From assembly GCA_022478985.1 (NCBI GenBank), contig JAKSZP010006599.1:124001-188000 (forward strand): DNA of 64,000 bases, written 5' to 3'. Under the pieces are notes generated by a model that was not told the origin of the DNA, ran no database searches, and saw only the letters and a program-made list of their open reading frames with translations. This DNA is from Massospora cicadina (taxonomy: Eukaryota; Entomophthoromycota; Entomophthoromycetes; Entomophthorales; Entomophthoraceae). Below are positions 1 to 12,099 of the stretch, in pieces; the stretch's first letter is position 1; each line of letters opens with the position of its first letter. The position numbers were made by a program, and so were the translations under genes.

Positions 1-775
1 TCATTATCAACTCACTACGCCCCAACAACCTTTCCACACCATCAGTTTAGATGTAGTAGGTCCCCTTCCTCAGAAAACTAGTGGGAACAAACTTATACTA
101 GTAGCTATCAATCATCTCACTAAACGGGTAGAAGCTGTGGCTCTTCCTGCCCAAACAGCCAAGGCCACAGCCACCTTTTTACATCAAAACATTTTCTCTC
201 GACATGGCTGTCCCAAGTACTACTCTGTGATAATGGGAAGAACTTCACCTTCAGAGTAGTATAAATCCTACCACCTCTATGAGAGCACAACAACTATTCT
301 CATCTCCCTACAATCCCTTTACCAATGAAAATGTGAAGAGAGCAAATGTTACCCTGGTATCCATTCTACAAAAAATGGCTCTTCCAATCCACTTCACTGG
401 GATCAATACTTACCCAGTGCCCTCATGGCCTAACAGATTAGTTATCACCGGGTATTGAAAATGACCCCATTACATGTATTGAATGGGCGAGAACCAGGAA
501 TACATGCTCTCCTAATTAAGGATGTATTATCCTCTAGAGTTGAGGAGCCTGAGAGAGTTATGAGACGATTGACTAAACGCATCATCCAGCTCCAATCAGA
601 GGCAATGTCTAATTTAGCAAAAACGGTGACAAAAGAAGGGCAGGCAGCCAATGTGCTCAATACTCCCCAACCTAAAATCCAAGTATCTGACATGGTATTA
701 TACTACCATAACCACATCACTCCTAGAAGCGGTAATCTTGGTTCTATTTGGAAAAGTCCAATTACCATTACCTAA
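1..775 (+). pseudogene. Ty3/Gypsy integrase, 3' part of pol (element 1), decayed
   Basis: This is the end of a Ty3/Gypsy pol gene: the integrase that joins element cDNA into host chromosomes. The first catalytic Asp is visible in SLDVVGP near residue 18 of the opening frame, followed by the family-typical NHLTK..VEA block. A frameshift near 220 moves the second block (DNGKNF) into another frame. The catalytic Glu block near 330 reads ENVKRAN where related copies have MVERVN, so Glu appears to be Lys. The C-terminal tail (455-775) has the VSDMVLYY segment seen in the other elements of this window. The gene enters from the left edge and is dead. A polypurine tract and an LTR start follow it. 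Confidence 0.85.
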
Positions 776-875
776 AAAAGAGGTAATGAGTACTCAGTAA
801 AATCGCTAGCTACTGGAATCACTATCAACTGAGTACATGGACGCTTCCTTCAGCTTTATTCTCCCCCCACCATTC

Positions 876-1600
876 TTGAGGGGGTGATGTCAGACATTTG
901 CCCTCTCAGCTGCAAAGGAAGAATGTCTTGGGTCGAATTCAGCCAAAACAATGAACCGTCAGCCATTTACAAGTTTCTGATAACTCAAAATGCAACTTTA
1001 ATCATATTGAAAATCTCAGAAATACTGGCCAATAGACTCTGGCCGATTCTCGGCAGAACCCCTTTAATTTTGGTAACCTCAGTATGAAACCTTCCCTGGC
1101 ACTAACTGTAAAATTGAATGATTGGATTTCATTGATTCCACGACAGACTTCAGGGCAACCAGCCGAATGTACTCCCCCCAACCATCACCAAGTCCTTTAC
1201 AACACCTTTGCGAAAGCCACCCCCTTTTATAGGCGTGGTTGAGGTCCATAAGGTGAAAGTAATTTCTCTTGTGGTGATTGGTTGCGTTACATCAAAACTT
1301 TGCCACATGGGCACATCCTGCCACAAAACCCCAAATTTCTTTTTCCTAAACAGTAACTCATCTCTCCCACGATCTGAATGGAGAATTTCACATATTTTCT
1401 AATTCAGAATGCATCGCAGCCATTCTGAAACTATCAAAAATTCCCTACAACACTCAAATGAGTAAAAAACTAATCATCAAATATCAGGAAGGATCACTTA
1501 TCATTTACCCCCGCGCTATTAATAAAATCCATAAAACACCAAAGTTTTATTAAACTCTTTGTGGGATCCAAAGGCTTAGCACCAGTAAGCACAACAAGTC
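876..1600 (+). mobile_element. 3' LTR remnant of element 1, with polypurine tract
   Basis: A polypurine tract (TTGAGGGGGTGA) ends at 887 and is followed at once by TGTCAGACATTTG, a typical LTR start. The same arrangement (TTGAGGGATCAA then TGTCAGCATTTG) recurs at 32287-32310 after a related integrase tail, which supports the call. The right end was not located. It must lie before the chromovirus tail that begins near 1625, so the end given is approximate. Confidence 0.6.
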
Positions 1601-1624
1601 TGGATTCCTACATCCTCAGTTCCC

Positions 1625-1935
1625 GAGGTAATAGTGGTTAAGGGTGCAGAAGAGGCAGAAGTGGAGAGCATTTTAGCATCATTCAGATCTTTGAAGTCAG
1701 CTCATTATATCATTGATAGGAAGGGCTATCCAGCCTACAAGAATAGTTGGGTCAGGGCCCAAGCTTGCACAAACTTCCTGGAGCTGGTCGAGGCTTTCCC
1801 GCCACCCACCCTAATTTTCTGCCCTCCCCAAAAGTCGCAACTTTGATGGCGATTAAGCTGCCAAAGGCCCACAAAAATGTGACTCTCATGCAGTTCCCTG
1901 GCGGTGCGCCCTCCTTTGGCAAAAGGGAAGGGCAA
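1625..1935 (+). pseudogene. Chromovirus integrase C-terminus with chromodomain (copy 1)
   Basis: The frame at 1634-1800 reads as a chromodomain: EVESIL at the start, then RKGYP, then NSW, then ELVEAF. This matches the YL..WKGY / NTW / EL..F pattern of HP1-like chromodomains, which bind methylated histone H3 and steer chromoviruses to heterochromatin. A frameshift near 1805 leads into a tail (IKLPKAHKNVTL, PGGAP) that is repeated at 3600 and on the minus strand at 63035-63100. The tail runs into a purine-rich tract at 1920-1935 and the LTR start. Only this 3' fragment of the element is present. The usual aromatic Trp before KGY is Arg here. Confidence 0.72.
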
Positions 1936-2190
1936 TGTAAGTCCAGGGAGCGTCCCATATGTATAGACCAAGCGGTGTTCCCAATACCATCAAAAATGGT
2001 TCAAAGAGGGCAGCTTTCTCTCTCACATCATATATTGATCTTGTTCATGTGGTAGACGAGTGATGGGTAACAGACCTCCCTCTAGAGATTCCTCCATCTG
2101 TTCCCAAATTTCCCTCTGCTCAATTAGTAAGGCGAATTGAGGGAATTTGCACCAAAATTATTAGAAATCGCCACCCCATGGTCTAAAAAG
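1936..2190 (+). mobile_element. Start of chromovirus 3' LTR (copy 1)
   Basis: TGTAAGTCC begins directly after the purine tract AAAAGGGAAGGGCAA that ends the chromovirus pol gene. The same junction (purines, then TGTAAG) occurs at 3694 on this strand and at 62991 on the minus strand. Three independent copies therefore define the family's LTR start. The far end of this LTR is not identified and may include the tandem repeat that follows. Confidence 0.6.
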
Positions 2191-2202
2191 TTCTTATGAA
2201 GT

Positions 2203-2580
2203 TATTGGCAACAAGCCCTCAAAATCAAGGTTCAAAAGCTGTAAATCTTCGGTAATAAAGCCCAATAGGCTTGCACATTGAGGCAATGCATAATCAAGTG
2301 TCAGAGCCTTGGCCAAACTCTCCAGTGGCATCAGGCCATAGGGAAATATTGACGTTTTAAAACCTGCTTCAAACCCTTTAGGGAAAAAGCCCGATGGGTG
2401 CATACCTCTTAATTGAAATGTGTCTAGTGATAATTCTTTGATTAAGAACGCCAAAGGCATTGGGCCATTGGGCAATGTTGTTAGTATATCAGAGCTCCCC
2501 TTAAAACCATTGGGGACAAAACTTGACGGGCATGTACCTCCATTGTCAAATGTCGCCAATTTCAAAAACCCTACCCTCAA
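2203..2580 (-). repeat. Diverged tandem repeat, about 130-bp period, open on the minus strand
   Basis: Three related units can be aligned by the anchor at 2261-2276, 2390-2403 and 2522-2535, giving spacings of about 129 and 132 bp. The units differ by many substitutions, so the array is old. On the minus strand the stretch 2580-2194 stays open for 128 codons and reads as two ~44-residue repeats plus a partial one, each containing a PNGF/PKGF-like motif and a GPMPL/GLMPL-like motif. I do not recognise the protein. It may be a coding relic or simply a satellite-like array inside the neighbouring LTR. Confidence 0.5.
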
Positions 2581-2599
2581 AAATCAGGATTATCATCCA

Positions 2600-3560
2600 A
2601 TGCATCTCATTTGGTCAAACATATGCAAAAGCGACCAGGTGCGGTTGGTTTGGGAATCCTGAACCTGTTTCTGACCATTTGGGACCGCCCTTACTTAGGG
2701 TGGCCTTGGGAGATTCCTATTGCCTGTGGGCAAGGTGCCATCACGCTAACCATTAAAAATGTAGTGAAACTGTGAGTCAGTCATCCAAGGTCAAACTGAC
2801 AGTGATTTGGATCACCACAAAATTCTTTGAATTTAGTTAAGATTAAGTTTGCTTTTCCCCTCCCTCTAAAGTTCTCCTGGTTAGGCCAAATCTTGAGGGC
2901 TTTTTCCTGTGCTTTAATAAGTCATCCCCAAATTGACCATCTAATTAAGGTATTCATAACACACCGAGGAAATTGACAGTCAATTTTCTTAAATTTACTA
3001 TTCATTAAAAATTTCCCAAAGTTCCCAGTTTTTTGATTTTATTTATAAATTTTTCTTGCTGAGCTCCCTATGGCATTAACCCTGTAAATGTTGGGCCCTA
3101 CATGGGCTGAGAAATACCAGTCATGATAGTAACAATAGGTCCCTCTGTAGCCAACTGGTAATATTGAGTAAAGTACTTATGAAAATCCAACCAAATTGTT
3201 AAAGCCATCTGCCAGCTGAATATCGGAATCCTATGGGCTCATCTATCTTCACCTTATGCAAGAATCTGCCCCCTCACCTCTGTTTTTGTTCCAAACTCTC
3301 CTATGGAGTATCCCAGAACAGCTATTCCTATTTTTAAATTCGCTGCAGCAAGGCCCACTGGTATGGAGTTTCTACAGCTTTGTTCATTAGCAAGTTTCTT
3401 TTTATTTTTGCAACAACCGGCGCTCACTTGTAACATCTCCCCGCACAATATAACATCATTTGAGCAGTAATTCATATGGCATTCTGGCTTGCTTTTTGGG
3501 TACTTTTACATCCTGACTGGCAGGGCAGTCTAAACTTCATATGCCGTCTCACTGACAGGC
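2600..3560. other. No recognisable feature
   Basis: AT-rich sequence between the tandem repeat and the second chromovirus tail. The short open frames here have no motif I recognise on either strand. It is probably decayed LTR or internal sequence of the flanking chromovirus copies. Confidence 0.4.
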
Positions 3561-3693
3561 GCAACCCTGGCTCTCCTCGTCCCCCAGAAGGCAGCCTCCA
3601 TTCTGGTAATCAAGCTTCCCAAGATGCACACAGATGTTGCATTGGCCCAAGATCCTGGTGGTGGTGCTCCACATCTAAAACAGGAAAGTGTAA
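3561..3693 (+). pseudogene. Chromovirus pol tail (copy 2)
   Basis: The frame reads IKLPKMHTDVAL and PGGGAP, colinear with copy 1 (IKLPKAHKNVTL, PGGAP) at 1850-1920. It ends in a purine-rich stretch and a TAA that touches the LTR start TGTAAG at 3694. No chromodomain is readable upstream, so only the very end of the gene survives. The conserved tail probably doubles as polypurine-tract coding sequence. Confidence 0.65.
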
Positions 3694-4050
3694 TGTAAGC
3701 CCTGGGGAAGAACCCTGTAGCTGGACTGGGAGAAATTCCCATTCCAAACCAAAAAACGTGAAAGCCAGTGGTCGTTACTCTTATTGCCCTGGGTGAATTA
3801 GCCAATGTGCTAGATAAGAATTGGATAACAGCATATTTCCTGCAGATCGCGCCTAATACACATGCGTTTACTACAAAAGAGTTGGTGGGTAAGGTTTTGG
3901 GAGTTATGGCAGGAGGTGGCGGAGGGCAGAAGCCATCAATTCTTGGAGAAGGCTGGCGCATGTCCCCAAGAGGGGGTATCCATGGATTTCATTCTGTTGG
4001 GAAAGTCAAGTCAAATTCCGCTGAGGAGGTCAAGTATGCATTCCACTGAG
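3694..4050 (+). mobile_element. Start of chromovirus 3' LTR (copy 2)
   Basis: TGTAAGCCC follows the pol tail directly, as in copy 1. The LTR contains a fairly GC-rich stretch (3880-3960) that is open in two frames without known motifs. The right boundary was not found, so the end is nominal. Confidence 0.5.
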
Positions 4051-7000
4051 ATTAAGGGCCCTAAGTTGGTTTCAGGCAAAAAATCTCTTTTTCTTCATGG
4101 TTTCCCCCAAAAATTTGCATCTGAGCTCATCTCCAACAGGTACAGGCATGGCCAATAATTTCCCCGCCCAATGGAGCTGGCCATATGTGTCCTGGCCATG
4201 GGCGCAACCTTCCAACTGCTGGAGATGTCATCATTGCACCAAGTGCAGTTGCGTTGGATTGAGTATCTGTATCAAAAATATGTTGCAATTCTCCCAATCA
4301 TGTTAGATCTGAGTTAGTATCAAAAACAATTTGGGTCAACAATATGCCAAAGTTGAATTGTGTGATGTATTCAGTGGCAGTGTGCTTCGCCTCAATTCCA
4401 CATGGTGCGAGAATTTAAGCTGTAATACTTGACAGGTTCCACTGTCACTCCATTACTATACCTTATTGCCATTTAGTTTTGAGCAAAATTATTAAAATAT
4501 CTGAAAATTTGTACTGTAAAGTTTAGATTTTCATTAAGTAAGTTTATGGCAATGTCCCAATTCTGGATATCCCTGGTTATTCCTCATGGTTGACCTTCTA
4601 ATTTTCCATCTATTGACAAGGAAGGCTTTGCATAAGGTATTCTGGCTGGAACACTGGGGGTTCATCCATCTAGAGTTCCAGGCCAGTCTTGATAATATTA
4701 CCAGCACGCTTCATAACACTCATAATTGATTACCATCAATTTCAATAAGTTTTATTACAAATAATATACCACTGACAAGATACTGGATCAATCCTAAAAA
4801 TTGGAATAAGTCTAAGTTTAAGCATCATTTAAATTTATTAAATTATCTAAATTGGTCCAGTAGTTTCAGAGTAATGTGCAAATAATCAGAAAAAATACAA
4901 AATAATACACAAAGGTCGAATTGAAACCTTTCCCTTTTCCAAAATCATTTTAAAATATAAATATTTCATCCCTTATTTTTAAAGTATACAAATATAAAAG
5001 ACCTTGGAAATATGAACCACTCTAAAAAGAATAATATTGTTGGGAACTAAATTCAGTGGCGTACATTGGTAACATTATATTTTTTCTAATCGCTTTTTTG
5101 TAGAGGGTATAACTTAAAAACCATTGATGGTTACTTAGTTATTGATTTAGTTACAAGTTCACAAGTTATGATATAAATAAGGAAAAAATTTTATGATTTA
5201 AGTAGGTTACTTGAATTGGGGGGGTGAGTTTAAAGAGTTAACAATAAACTACCTTATATATAGAGTAAGACTGAAACATCAAAGCTGAAGGATTTATCAT
5301 TTTATAGTATATCAGTCATAATCCACCTCCATCTAGTGCTATGCCAAACTATACATGTCTACATATATACCCGGAATTAGCTTTACATAATACTAGATAT
5401 GGTCAGCATTGTATATACTTCATATGCTGATTGGTGACAATTCTGAAAAGGGTAGGCAAATGCTCAATATCAGGTGTGGAAGTTGCCTAGGTTCCAACAT
5501 GAGCTGGTAAACTATGTCTTAATGGTCTCATTGGTTTATAATATGACTATTGATGTACAGGAAACAGTATTATATTAGAATTTATAAAGTTTAATTTTAG
5601 AAAATAGGAAAGGTAACCCTTATTGTTACCAGGAAGAGGTTTATAAATGATTTAAATAGTTAGTGTAATTGTAAGTCTAGATTTCAACCCCTTTATCTAG
5701 ATTGTAAACAATTTCCACATATGCCCAAGAAAGGTACAAGCCTCCAGTAAGCCTTTTCAAAAACAGAACCAGGCTTATGTGTTAGATGAGCAATGATTAC
5801 TGCCCTTGTAAGTCTGGAAAATCAACCTTTCAGGTTAGACTATTGAGAGTTCATTTACAGATGCAAAAAGGGATCTAAAGGCGCATAAAGAGCCCTTGAT
5901 ACAACTGGGTGACTTGTCCCATGTTATTAGTGAGTGGTGAGTCACAACTCTAGAACCCAAAGATCCTCCTACTGTACCTCCCTTTTCTGCTTCTTTATTT
6001 TGAAAAAAATAAAGGGCCTATAAGGAGGTAGTTCAGCTCAGAGGCCACGAGCAGGACCCTCAGACCCATATTACCCCCACCCTCTTATTTCTCAACCCTA
6101 CTGTAACTAGAAAATGTTGCCTTAAAACTTGGAAAAGTCTAACCAAGTAATAAAACTGGATAAAGTCACAAAAGATGATATATTAAAACTATGGGTACTG
6201 ATCAAAGTTCATAATTTCTTTTAATCTAAGGTTTAAAATGACTACTGAAATCAACTCTTCAGGAAGCTAGGTATAGCAGAGACATGGTCTAAGAAATACT
6301 GCTCAAGTTTAGTCATTCGAATCACCATGTCACAAATCTTAAAGTACAATTTTCAGAGCTTCTATGACCTTGTAAAAAGTTATCTGACAAAACACCAGCA
6401 TCAGGCTTCTATTCACAATTCCAACCCAAGGGATCAATAGAGAAAATGCATTGACTATCCTAGTTATTAGTCCTTACCCCAATTACCTCCCCCACTTCCA
6501 AGTACAAAAGACAAACACCCCTCCTTTGATTGGTTGTTGATTCAATCTTCATTTAAAATTATTTAATAACAAAACATAGTTTTAATTCTCTCAGAGGATT
6601 CCACAGAATTCTATCTACCAATATTATCTTTTCAAAACCCGAACCATGCCACTATCTTCATACTGGACTTGATGTTCATATGTGGGCACTCTGATCCATT
6701 GATCCAGTTGAGTATTCCATAATTGTAGAGATCTTCAAAAATTATATTTGTGATCTTTTTTCATAATACACTAAAACAGAAGGCCACCACAATCTGACAA
6801 ATTTAGTTTGGAAAACTCACCATTGGTTCATTGCAATCTAGTCAACCAAAGGCATTGCAACTGCTTGCATGGGAGAGCTTCGTTGTCCGCCTGAAGCATC
6901 CTTTTGACCCACCACTGATTCAGCACAATCCAGAAAAAATGAGGTCTTTCACCCCACCAAGTTTGATACACTGCTCATAGGCAATAAACGCCCATTCTAG

Positions 7001-9000
7001 ATAACTGAGAAATTGCCTCATTTGCAGATAATTTAAAACAACAATCCTCAATGGAATCCATTCCTTTTTTGATAAGTAATTTGATTTTCCGCTTCAACAT
7101 CTTCTCCAGATCCGCCCAGAAGTTTTTTGAACCCCAAAAACCACAAGGTGATCACCAATCTAACCAGTTGTCTAAATTGAACTAAATTAATTTTATTTGC
7201 GAACTTAATACCCTTTAGGTGAATTAAAAAACTAATGAAGCAAAAAATCTTTGCTTTTACAAAAAGCAAACAGGATTGTGAGTCCAATATCAAAGGCCAG
7301 CAACCAACAACCCAGGAGGAGTTCATTCTTTCTGCCTCCTGCACCTTAGGTGGCTTGTCCTACCAAGACCTGTGGTTGCCCCCAATGTAATCATTTGTTT
7401 GTTATAGGGCCTTTGGTACATTGCTCAAAATTTATTATCCTCACAAGAAACATAAGTCGTCCCTCCTACAAGTCATTAGGACTGCAAAGCCACTGGAATT
7501 CTGGGCTACCCACTGGGTTATCATCAACCCAAATTGGAAGCCCAGTCTTACCTTAATAAGTAGAATCCATGACATCACTTGGCTTGGGATCCTACCTTTC
7601 GCTCCTATTCCTCTTCTATCTTTGTAAAACTGATTTAAGGGTTTTCAGGGAGGTAATCTGGTCTAGGGCCTATGGCAGGAATCTAGGGCTCATCCAAACC
7701 AAGGCCTGATTAATTACATTAATCAAGGAATTGCCCAACCCTTTAAAAACCTCATATAGCCCCTAATGATCCTGATAAGTCAGATTGATTATTGTTAAAG
7801 TAGCATATAACATATTAAACCCCCAGAACACCAAACTACCTCAGATATTCAATTGATTAATTTTTTCATTAGGACGGGTTCTCATAAAACTATGGCAGCA
7901 GTTAACAGATTGGATTTATCTAAGGTTGAATGCATCAATTTGGATTAATCCTTGATTTGGAATGCACACTATCATATTTTTTATGCTGTAGTCTGAACCT
8001 CTCAAAGCTTATCTCAGAGAAATTAACTCTTCCAATTTTACTCTATTAGGATTAACTTCTGAAGCCCAGACACAGGCCAGTTATCAAGCTCCCTTATGTC
8101 CCCCACCACTAATATAAAAGGCAACATCCCTCCCTTAGGGTATGTTGCCAATTATTTCTAATAATAACTTATTTTTAGATAAACTAATAATAAATCAATT
8201 TTGATTTATCAGTGGAATATGCCCTCCACATCTTAGACTTACATCTACCAACACCTTCCAGAGATTTATATCACCTTCTATAAAACAGCACTAACTTTCC
8301 TGAAGTGGGCATTACAATTTTATTTTCCAATGACACTCTGCTATGTAAGTGAGCTACAAAATTTTGTTTTTCCAATATTATTTGCAAATCTCTTGCATAC
8401 GCCATGCACACCTGCAACATCAAGCTATTCTGCCAATCCACCACCTACATGGCATGATCCATCCAGCCTATTCCCCTGTCATGTCTCAGGACATTATTTT
8501 AAGAGTAAATTGCAAGGACAAGGAGGAAATGAGCAATACAAAGGGGTCGCTTTGGACGCCCTCCATGTCCTCAGATACACCGTGGATAAGTGCTGGGTTA
8601 AGGCCAATCATGCCTATGTTAATCTTTAGGAATTATGTGATGGGGTCTTAGACTTTACATTGACAGGCTAAAGATTTTCTGTTATATTGTAAATGATGAT
8701 GGTTAGTTATGTTTAATTTAAAAACGCGGATTAAATTTTCTTCCAAAATTTAGTTTTACTAATAATGTCATGGGCTTAACTGGCATCAAAGATTAAAGTT
8801 TGTGCATACATGAGCTATAAAATTACCATCAGTAGTAGTTTTTTTTATTGGCCAGAGTAAATTCTAATCCACTAAATTAATTAAGCCTACCGACTCCAAT
8901 TTTCTAAAAGTGGTTTACCCCAACCAATCTCTCTGTTGGTTATCTTCTAACATTTTCAATAAAGGCTAAAATTAATTTCCTTAATGCATGATATCTTTTC
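4051..9000. other. Long AT-rich stretch, no recognisable gene
   Basis: Only short, motif-free open frames occur, for example 7048-7344 minus and two overlapping frames at 8330-8651 plus. I see no RT, integrase, protease, LINE or host-gene signature on either strand. A short purine-rich segment and several poly-A-like runs are present. It is most likely very old retroelement debris or true intergenic DNA. Confidence 0.5.
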
Positions 9001-9389
9001 CTAGCCTCGTCTTTTACCTCCTCATGGAGGCATCCGTGTTTGGAGTGTTAGTTATTTAAGGATTGGCTTTTTTCAAAGTGGGGTCTTTTCCCAATTTTAT
9101 TATTCTTTTTATAGTGATATAGACATTCTTTTCATAAGAAGACTTACTCTTTGATTGTACTTTTGGGAATTTTTCTGTGTAGAACGCCTCCTTAGCAATT
9201 ACAGAATATATAAGCTTAGTGTTATAATCACAGGGCTCTCATGGCGTCACTAGCATCCATTTGGGATGTTTTAAAGCTTGGGGTTCCTTTTTTCTGCTTG
9301 CAGAATGTCCCAACCCCTTCTTACATGTACTTGGTGATTTGTGGACCTTTTAAGGGACTGTTGTATGGGTTTCTAATTTTCTATAGCTT

Positions 9390-9759
9390 CTAACAGTTGG
9401 TATAAAAGAAGCCATTGCTTGCCTTCTCTTGGTGTCAAGATGCCACGTCAGTTTCTACTCAGTGCCCCTGACTGGGTATTTATAGTTTAAAGTCTCTTCT
9501 AATGTTAGTAACATGATAGGAGGTTTGGAACGCCTTCAAGAAGCGAGGCAACCCATGTTCTATCCCTTTCAAACTCTCCATGATGGTTATGCACCCAGCC
9601 AAGGGGATAGTTTGAAAGAACCTATTTATATGCATGTTTTGGCGGGCCCAAGCACTAATTTAATTTGACGTCATTAGAATGTTAATGTTTCAATAAAGTG
9701 TAATCAGTAAATTTTGGTTATACAGGCAGGGCGAGCCCCAGTTGCCGCCTCAGATCATA
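9390..9759 (+). mobile_element. Probable LTR end (R/U5 region) of a + strand element
   Basis: A TATA-like GGTATAAAAGAAG lies near 9400 and a poly(A)-signal-like CAATAAAGTG near 9692. The segment stops just before a primer-binding-site-like TTGGTGCTCTGATTTGGG at 9760. That order (promoter, polyadenylation signal, PBS) is what a 5' LTR shows. The left LTR boundary is not found and no partner LTR was identified. Confidence 0.42.
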
Positions 9760-9760
9760 T

Positions 9761-9777
9761 AATTGGTGCTCTGATTT
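9761..9777 (+). promoter_or_regulatory. Candidate primer-binding site
   Basis: TGGTGCTCTGATTTGGG starts with TGG, as expected for annealing to a tRNA CCA end, and sits just after the presumed LTR. It shares the first eight bases (TGGTGCTC) with the PBS of elements B and C, then diverges. Confidence 0.4.
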
Positions 9778-10039
9778 GGGAAATTTACACCCTAAACAAG
9801 GGGGTTCAGTAATTTTGCAGTGGATGTTTCACGGGTAGACACCTTAAAAAATACCAGCCATAAACACGCCTTTCTCCTTTAAAAATAAAGGCTCTCTTTA
9901 ATTCTATACCATATTCTTTGGAAATACCAGAGGTTTAGCAGAAGCCGGAGGCCATGATGTTAATTAGATGTTTCAGATATCTGGCCTCAAAGGTTGCACT
10001 GGTGGCCACACCTATAAATACTGCTCATGGCTGGCCTAA

Positions 10040-10290
10040 TTTCCTTTTTAAAATGGAGTCACCTCCAATTGCCTGGCCTTTGCTCTCTGGGAAGCTTAAT
10101 TGTCAGCAAGAGTTTAGCCCCAAAATTTTAACTAAATTTTTCAGTTGTTTAGCTGGGGATGTTTCACCTGAAATACTCCTATAAAACCGCCTTCAGGAAG
10201 CCTAAATCCTTGTTGAAAATGGCAGCACATTCCATTGCCACGCCTTTGGCCTCAAGGAAACTCGAGGGTGGATAAGGGTTTAACTTCAAC
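10040..10290 (+). repeat. Diverged direct duplication, about 167-bp spacing
   Basis: A block starting AAAATGGAGTC near 10049 is repeated, diverged, from AAAATGGCAGC near 10216. The following GCCTGGCCTTTG / GCCACGCCTTTG and GAGTTTAGCC / GGGTTTAACT segments are colinear. The copies are clearly related but mutated. They lie in the internal region of the element whose LTR ends at 9759, next to the LINE insertion. Confidence 0.45.
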
Positions 10291-10519
10291 GTTTTTATTA
10301 AAAATATATCTAATAAACTTCCTGTTCCATAACTCCCCTATTCAGAATGATGCAACTCAGCAGAAAGGCGTTTTGCCAACTAGGGGATGGATAATGGTGC
10401 ACAAATGGCCAACAAGTTGGGTTTGATGACTTTGAAACTAAAAAATTGTTTTGATGGAATGTAATTTTGTAGTTTATTTGGGGAAGGACAACCAGGGGAT
10501 GGACACTTCCATTATGTAA

Positions 10520-12090
10520 ACCAACAAAACAAACATCAGCAAGGGGAGGGCACCCCAGAGAAGCAAACGCTATCTTCTGTTGCCAGTGGGAACGCCAAGA
10601 ATTAAAAGGGGGGTTACGTGTGAAGGGCTTGCGCCACTATTGAGCACATATGAAGGAAGGGGTCTGAATTGATAAAATAAACCGGAAACTAGGAGAAGAC
10701 CAACTAATGGCGATGAGATGGTAGATACCCAAACATCAAGCTTGAAAATGGCCCGTGAGGTATGACTGGAACCGCGTACAGCTTCCTGGAGGGTGGGAAT
10801 AGAGCCTGAGATAGCATCCAAGAGAACCGTGTGGATAGTCCATATAGCGATTACAACCATCAAGGCTTGGAGGGAAGGTGGTATAGGGGAAATCAAGGAC
10901 AAGGCGAAGATGTTCTTAGATAGGCTGAAAGGCTGTGCCTGACCCTAGAGAAAGAGATGATGAACCTCATGCCAGATCGCTTTGATGGAGGGCACTCTTC
11001 CAGGCGGTGAACCAAAGTTCATACTGACCACACATGATACAAGATGAATGCAAAGCATTATAGCGCTCTGCAGTATGGTATACCCATCTCAAGAAGCGCC
11101 ACACATGGGAATGAATATGCGGCTGCAGAAGAGGGTGGTGGGCGTACTTCCAGATGGCTTTCTGGGTATCAAGGGAGTAGGAGATGTCAAACATGTCCTG
11201 GCAGTCCACCCTGACCATGACAGGGGTCCTCATGGGTATCACAGAGTTCATAATGGCTTGTCCTTGTACTTCCTGGGTGAACTGAGAAGTAGGGCGCCCC
11301 CTCTGGGCGGTGTGCACACTGATGCAAATTCCCCACTCAGCGCTCCACATGGAGATGAGAATTCTTTTGAAGTGGGGCGACGTCCCATGTGGGCCCAAAG
11401 CAGAAGGGTGTGAGGTAAGATAATTTAACAGAGAATGGGAGTGAGTAGAATTGCTGAGGTTCAGGGCGCAGGAGAAGTTGGAGCGAGCTGCGCGTGACCA
11501 GTGCTGGGCTAAAAGAGTCGGGTTGATGACTGCAGCGATCCAGGTGCCTAGTATTTTGGCGGCGTGGATCTCAAAGTTGAGCAGGCCCATACCACCATGG
11601 CGAGGGCCAAACATGACATCCAGGAGCACTGGAAGTAGGCGTCCTAACCAAAGCCACCCTTGAAGAAGGGCGTATAATGAATTGGAGAAATAAGGGGAAA
11701 AAGCGATGGCGTGGGCCCCAAACCAAGCTTTAGAAAGGAGCATAGAGTTGGCTAGCACTACTCTGCCTGTAAGGGATGCTTGGCAGGCTCTGAGAGAAGC
11801 TATGCTTTTCACAACATTTTCCAGGATATGATTCTCCATCTTGTTGAGGCATACCCTCACGCCTCCAGCTACACCCCTATGGCGGACTAGACCATTGGTG
11901 TGTCTTGGCACAAAGGGGAGCACGAGTTGGGCAGTGTGGGGTGGTCAGGACAAGAGAACCCGTGAGCAAGTTGCTGAAGCAGGTAGAAAATGGAGCGCTG
12001 GGGAACAGCGGGCTTGGTACCAACCAAGGAGAATGATTTAAGTTTTGGAGGCGTTAAGTGCAGCATTACTTACCCTGGAGTAAACCTGGA
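10520..12090 (-). pseudogene. LINE ORF2, C-terminal part after the RT
   Basis: The minus-strand frame at 11923-10967 (318 codons) and the next at 10902-10570 hold the post-RT half of ORF2. It begins with a Pro/Arg stretch and continues with GRVVLANSMLLSK and GPRHGGMGLLNF, as in L1-clade RT thumb/connection regions. It ends in a zf-RVT-like segment containing CIMCGQYE. In the + strand copy this finger is complete (C-x2-C-x7-H-x4-C). The last ~110 residues match the + copy (SLQALMVVIA against SLQALVVAIA). A frameshift near 10935 separates the two pieces. Confidence 0.85.
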
Positions 12091-12099
12091 TCGTAGCTT

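Noticed and set aside
3530..3961. 143-codon minus-strand frame with Pro and Cys runs
   Set aside because: It overlaps the chromovirus pol tail and LTR on the + strand, whose homology to two other copies is clear; no motif supports the minus frame.
8330..8651. Two overlapping + strand frames of about 100 codons
   Set aside because: They overlap each other, show no family motif and are of a length expected by chance in this much sequence.
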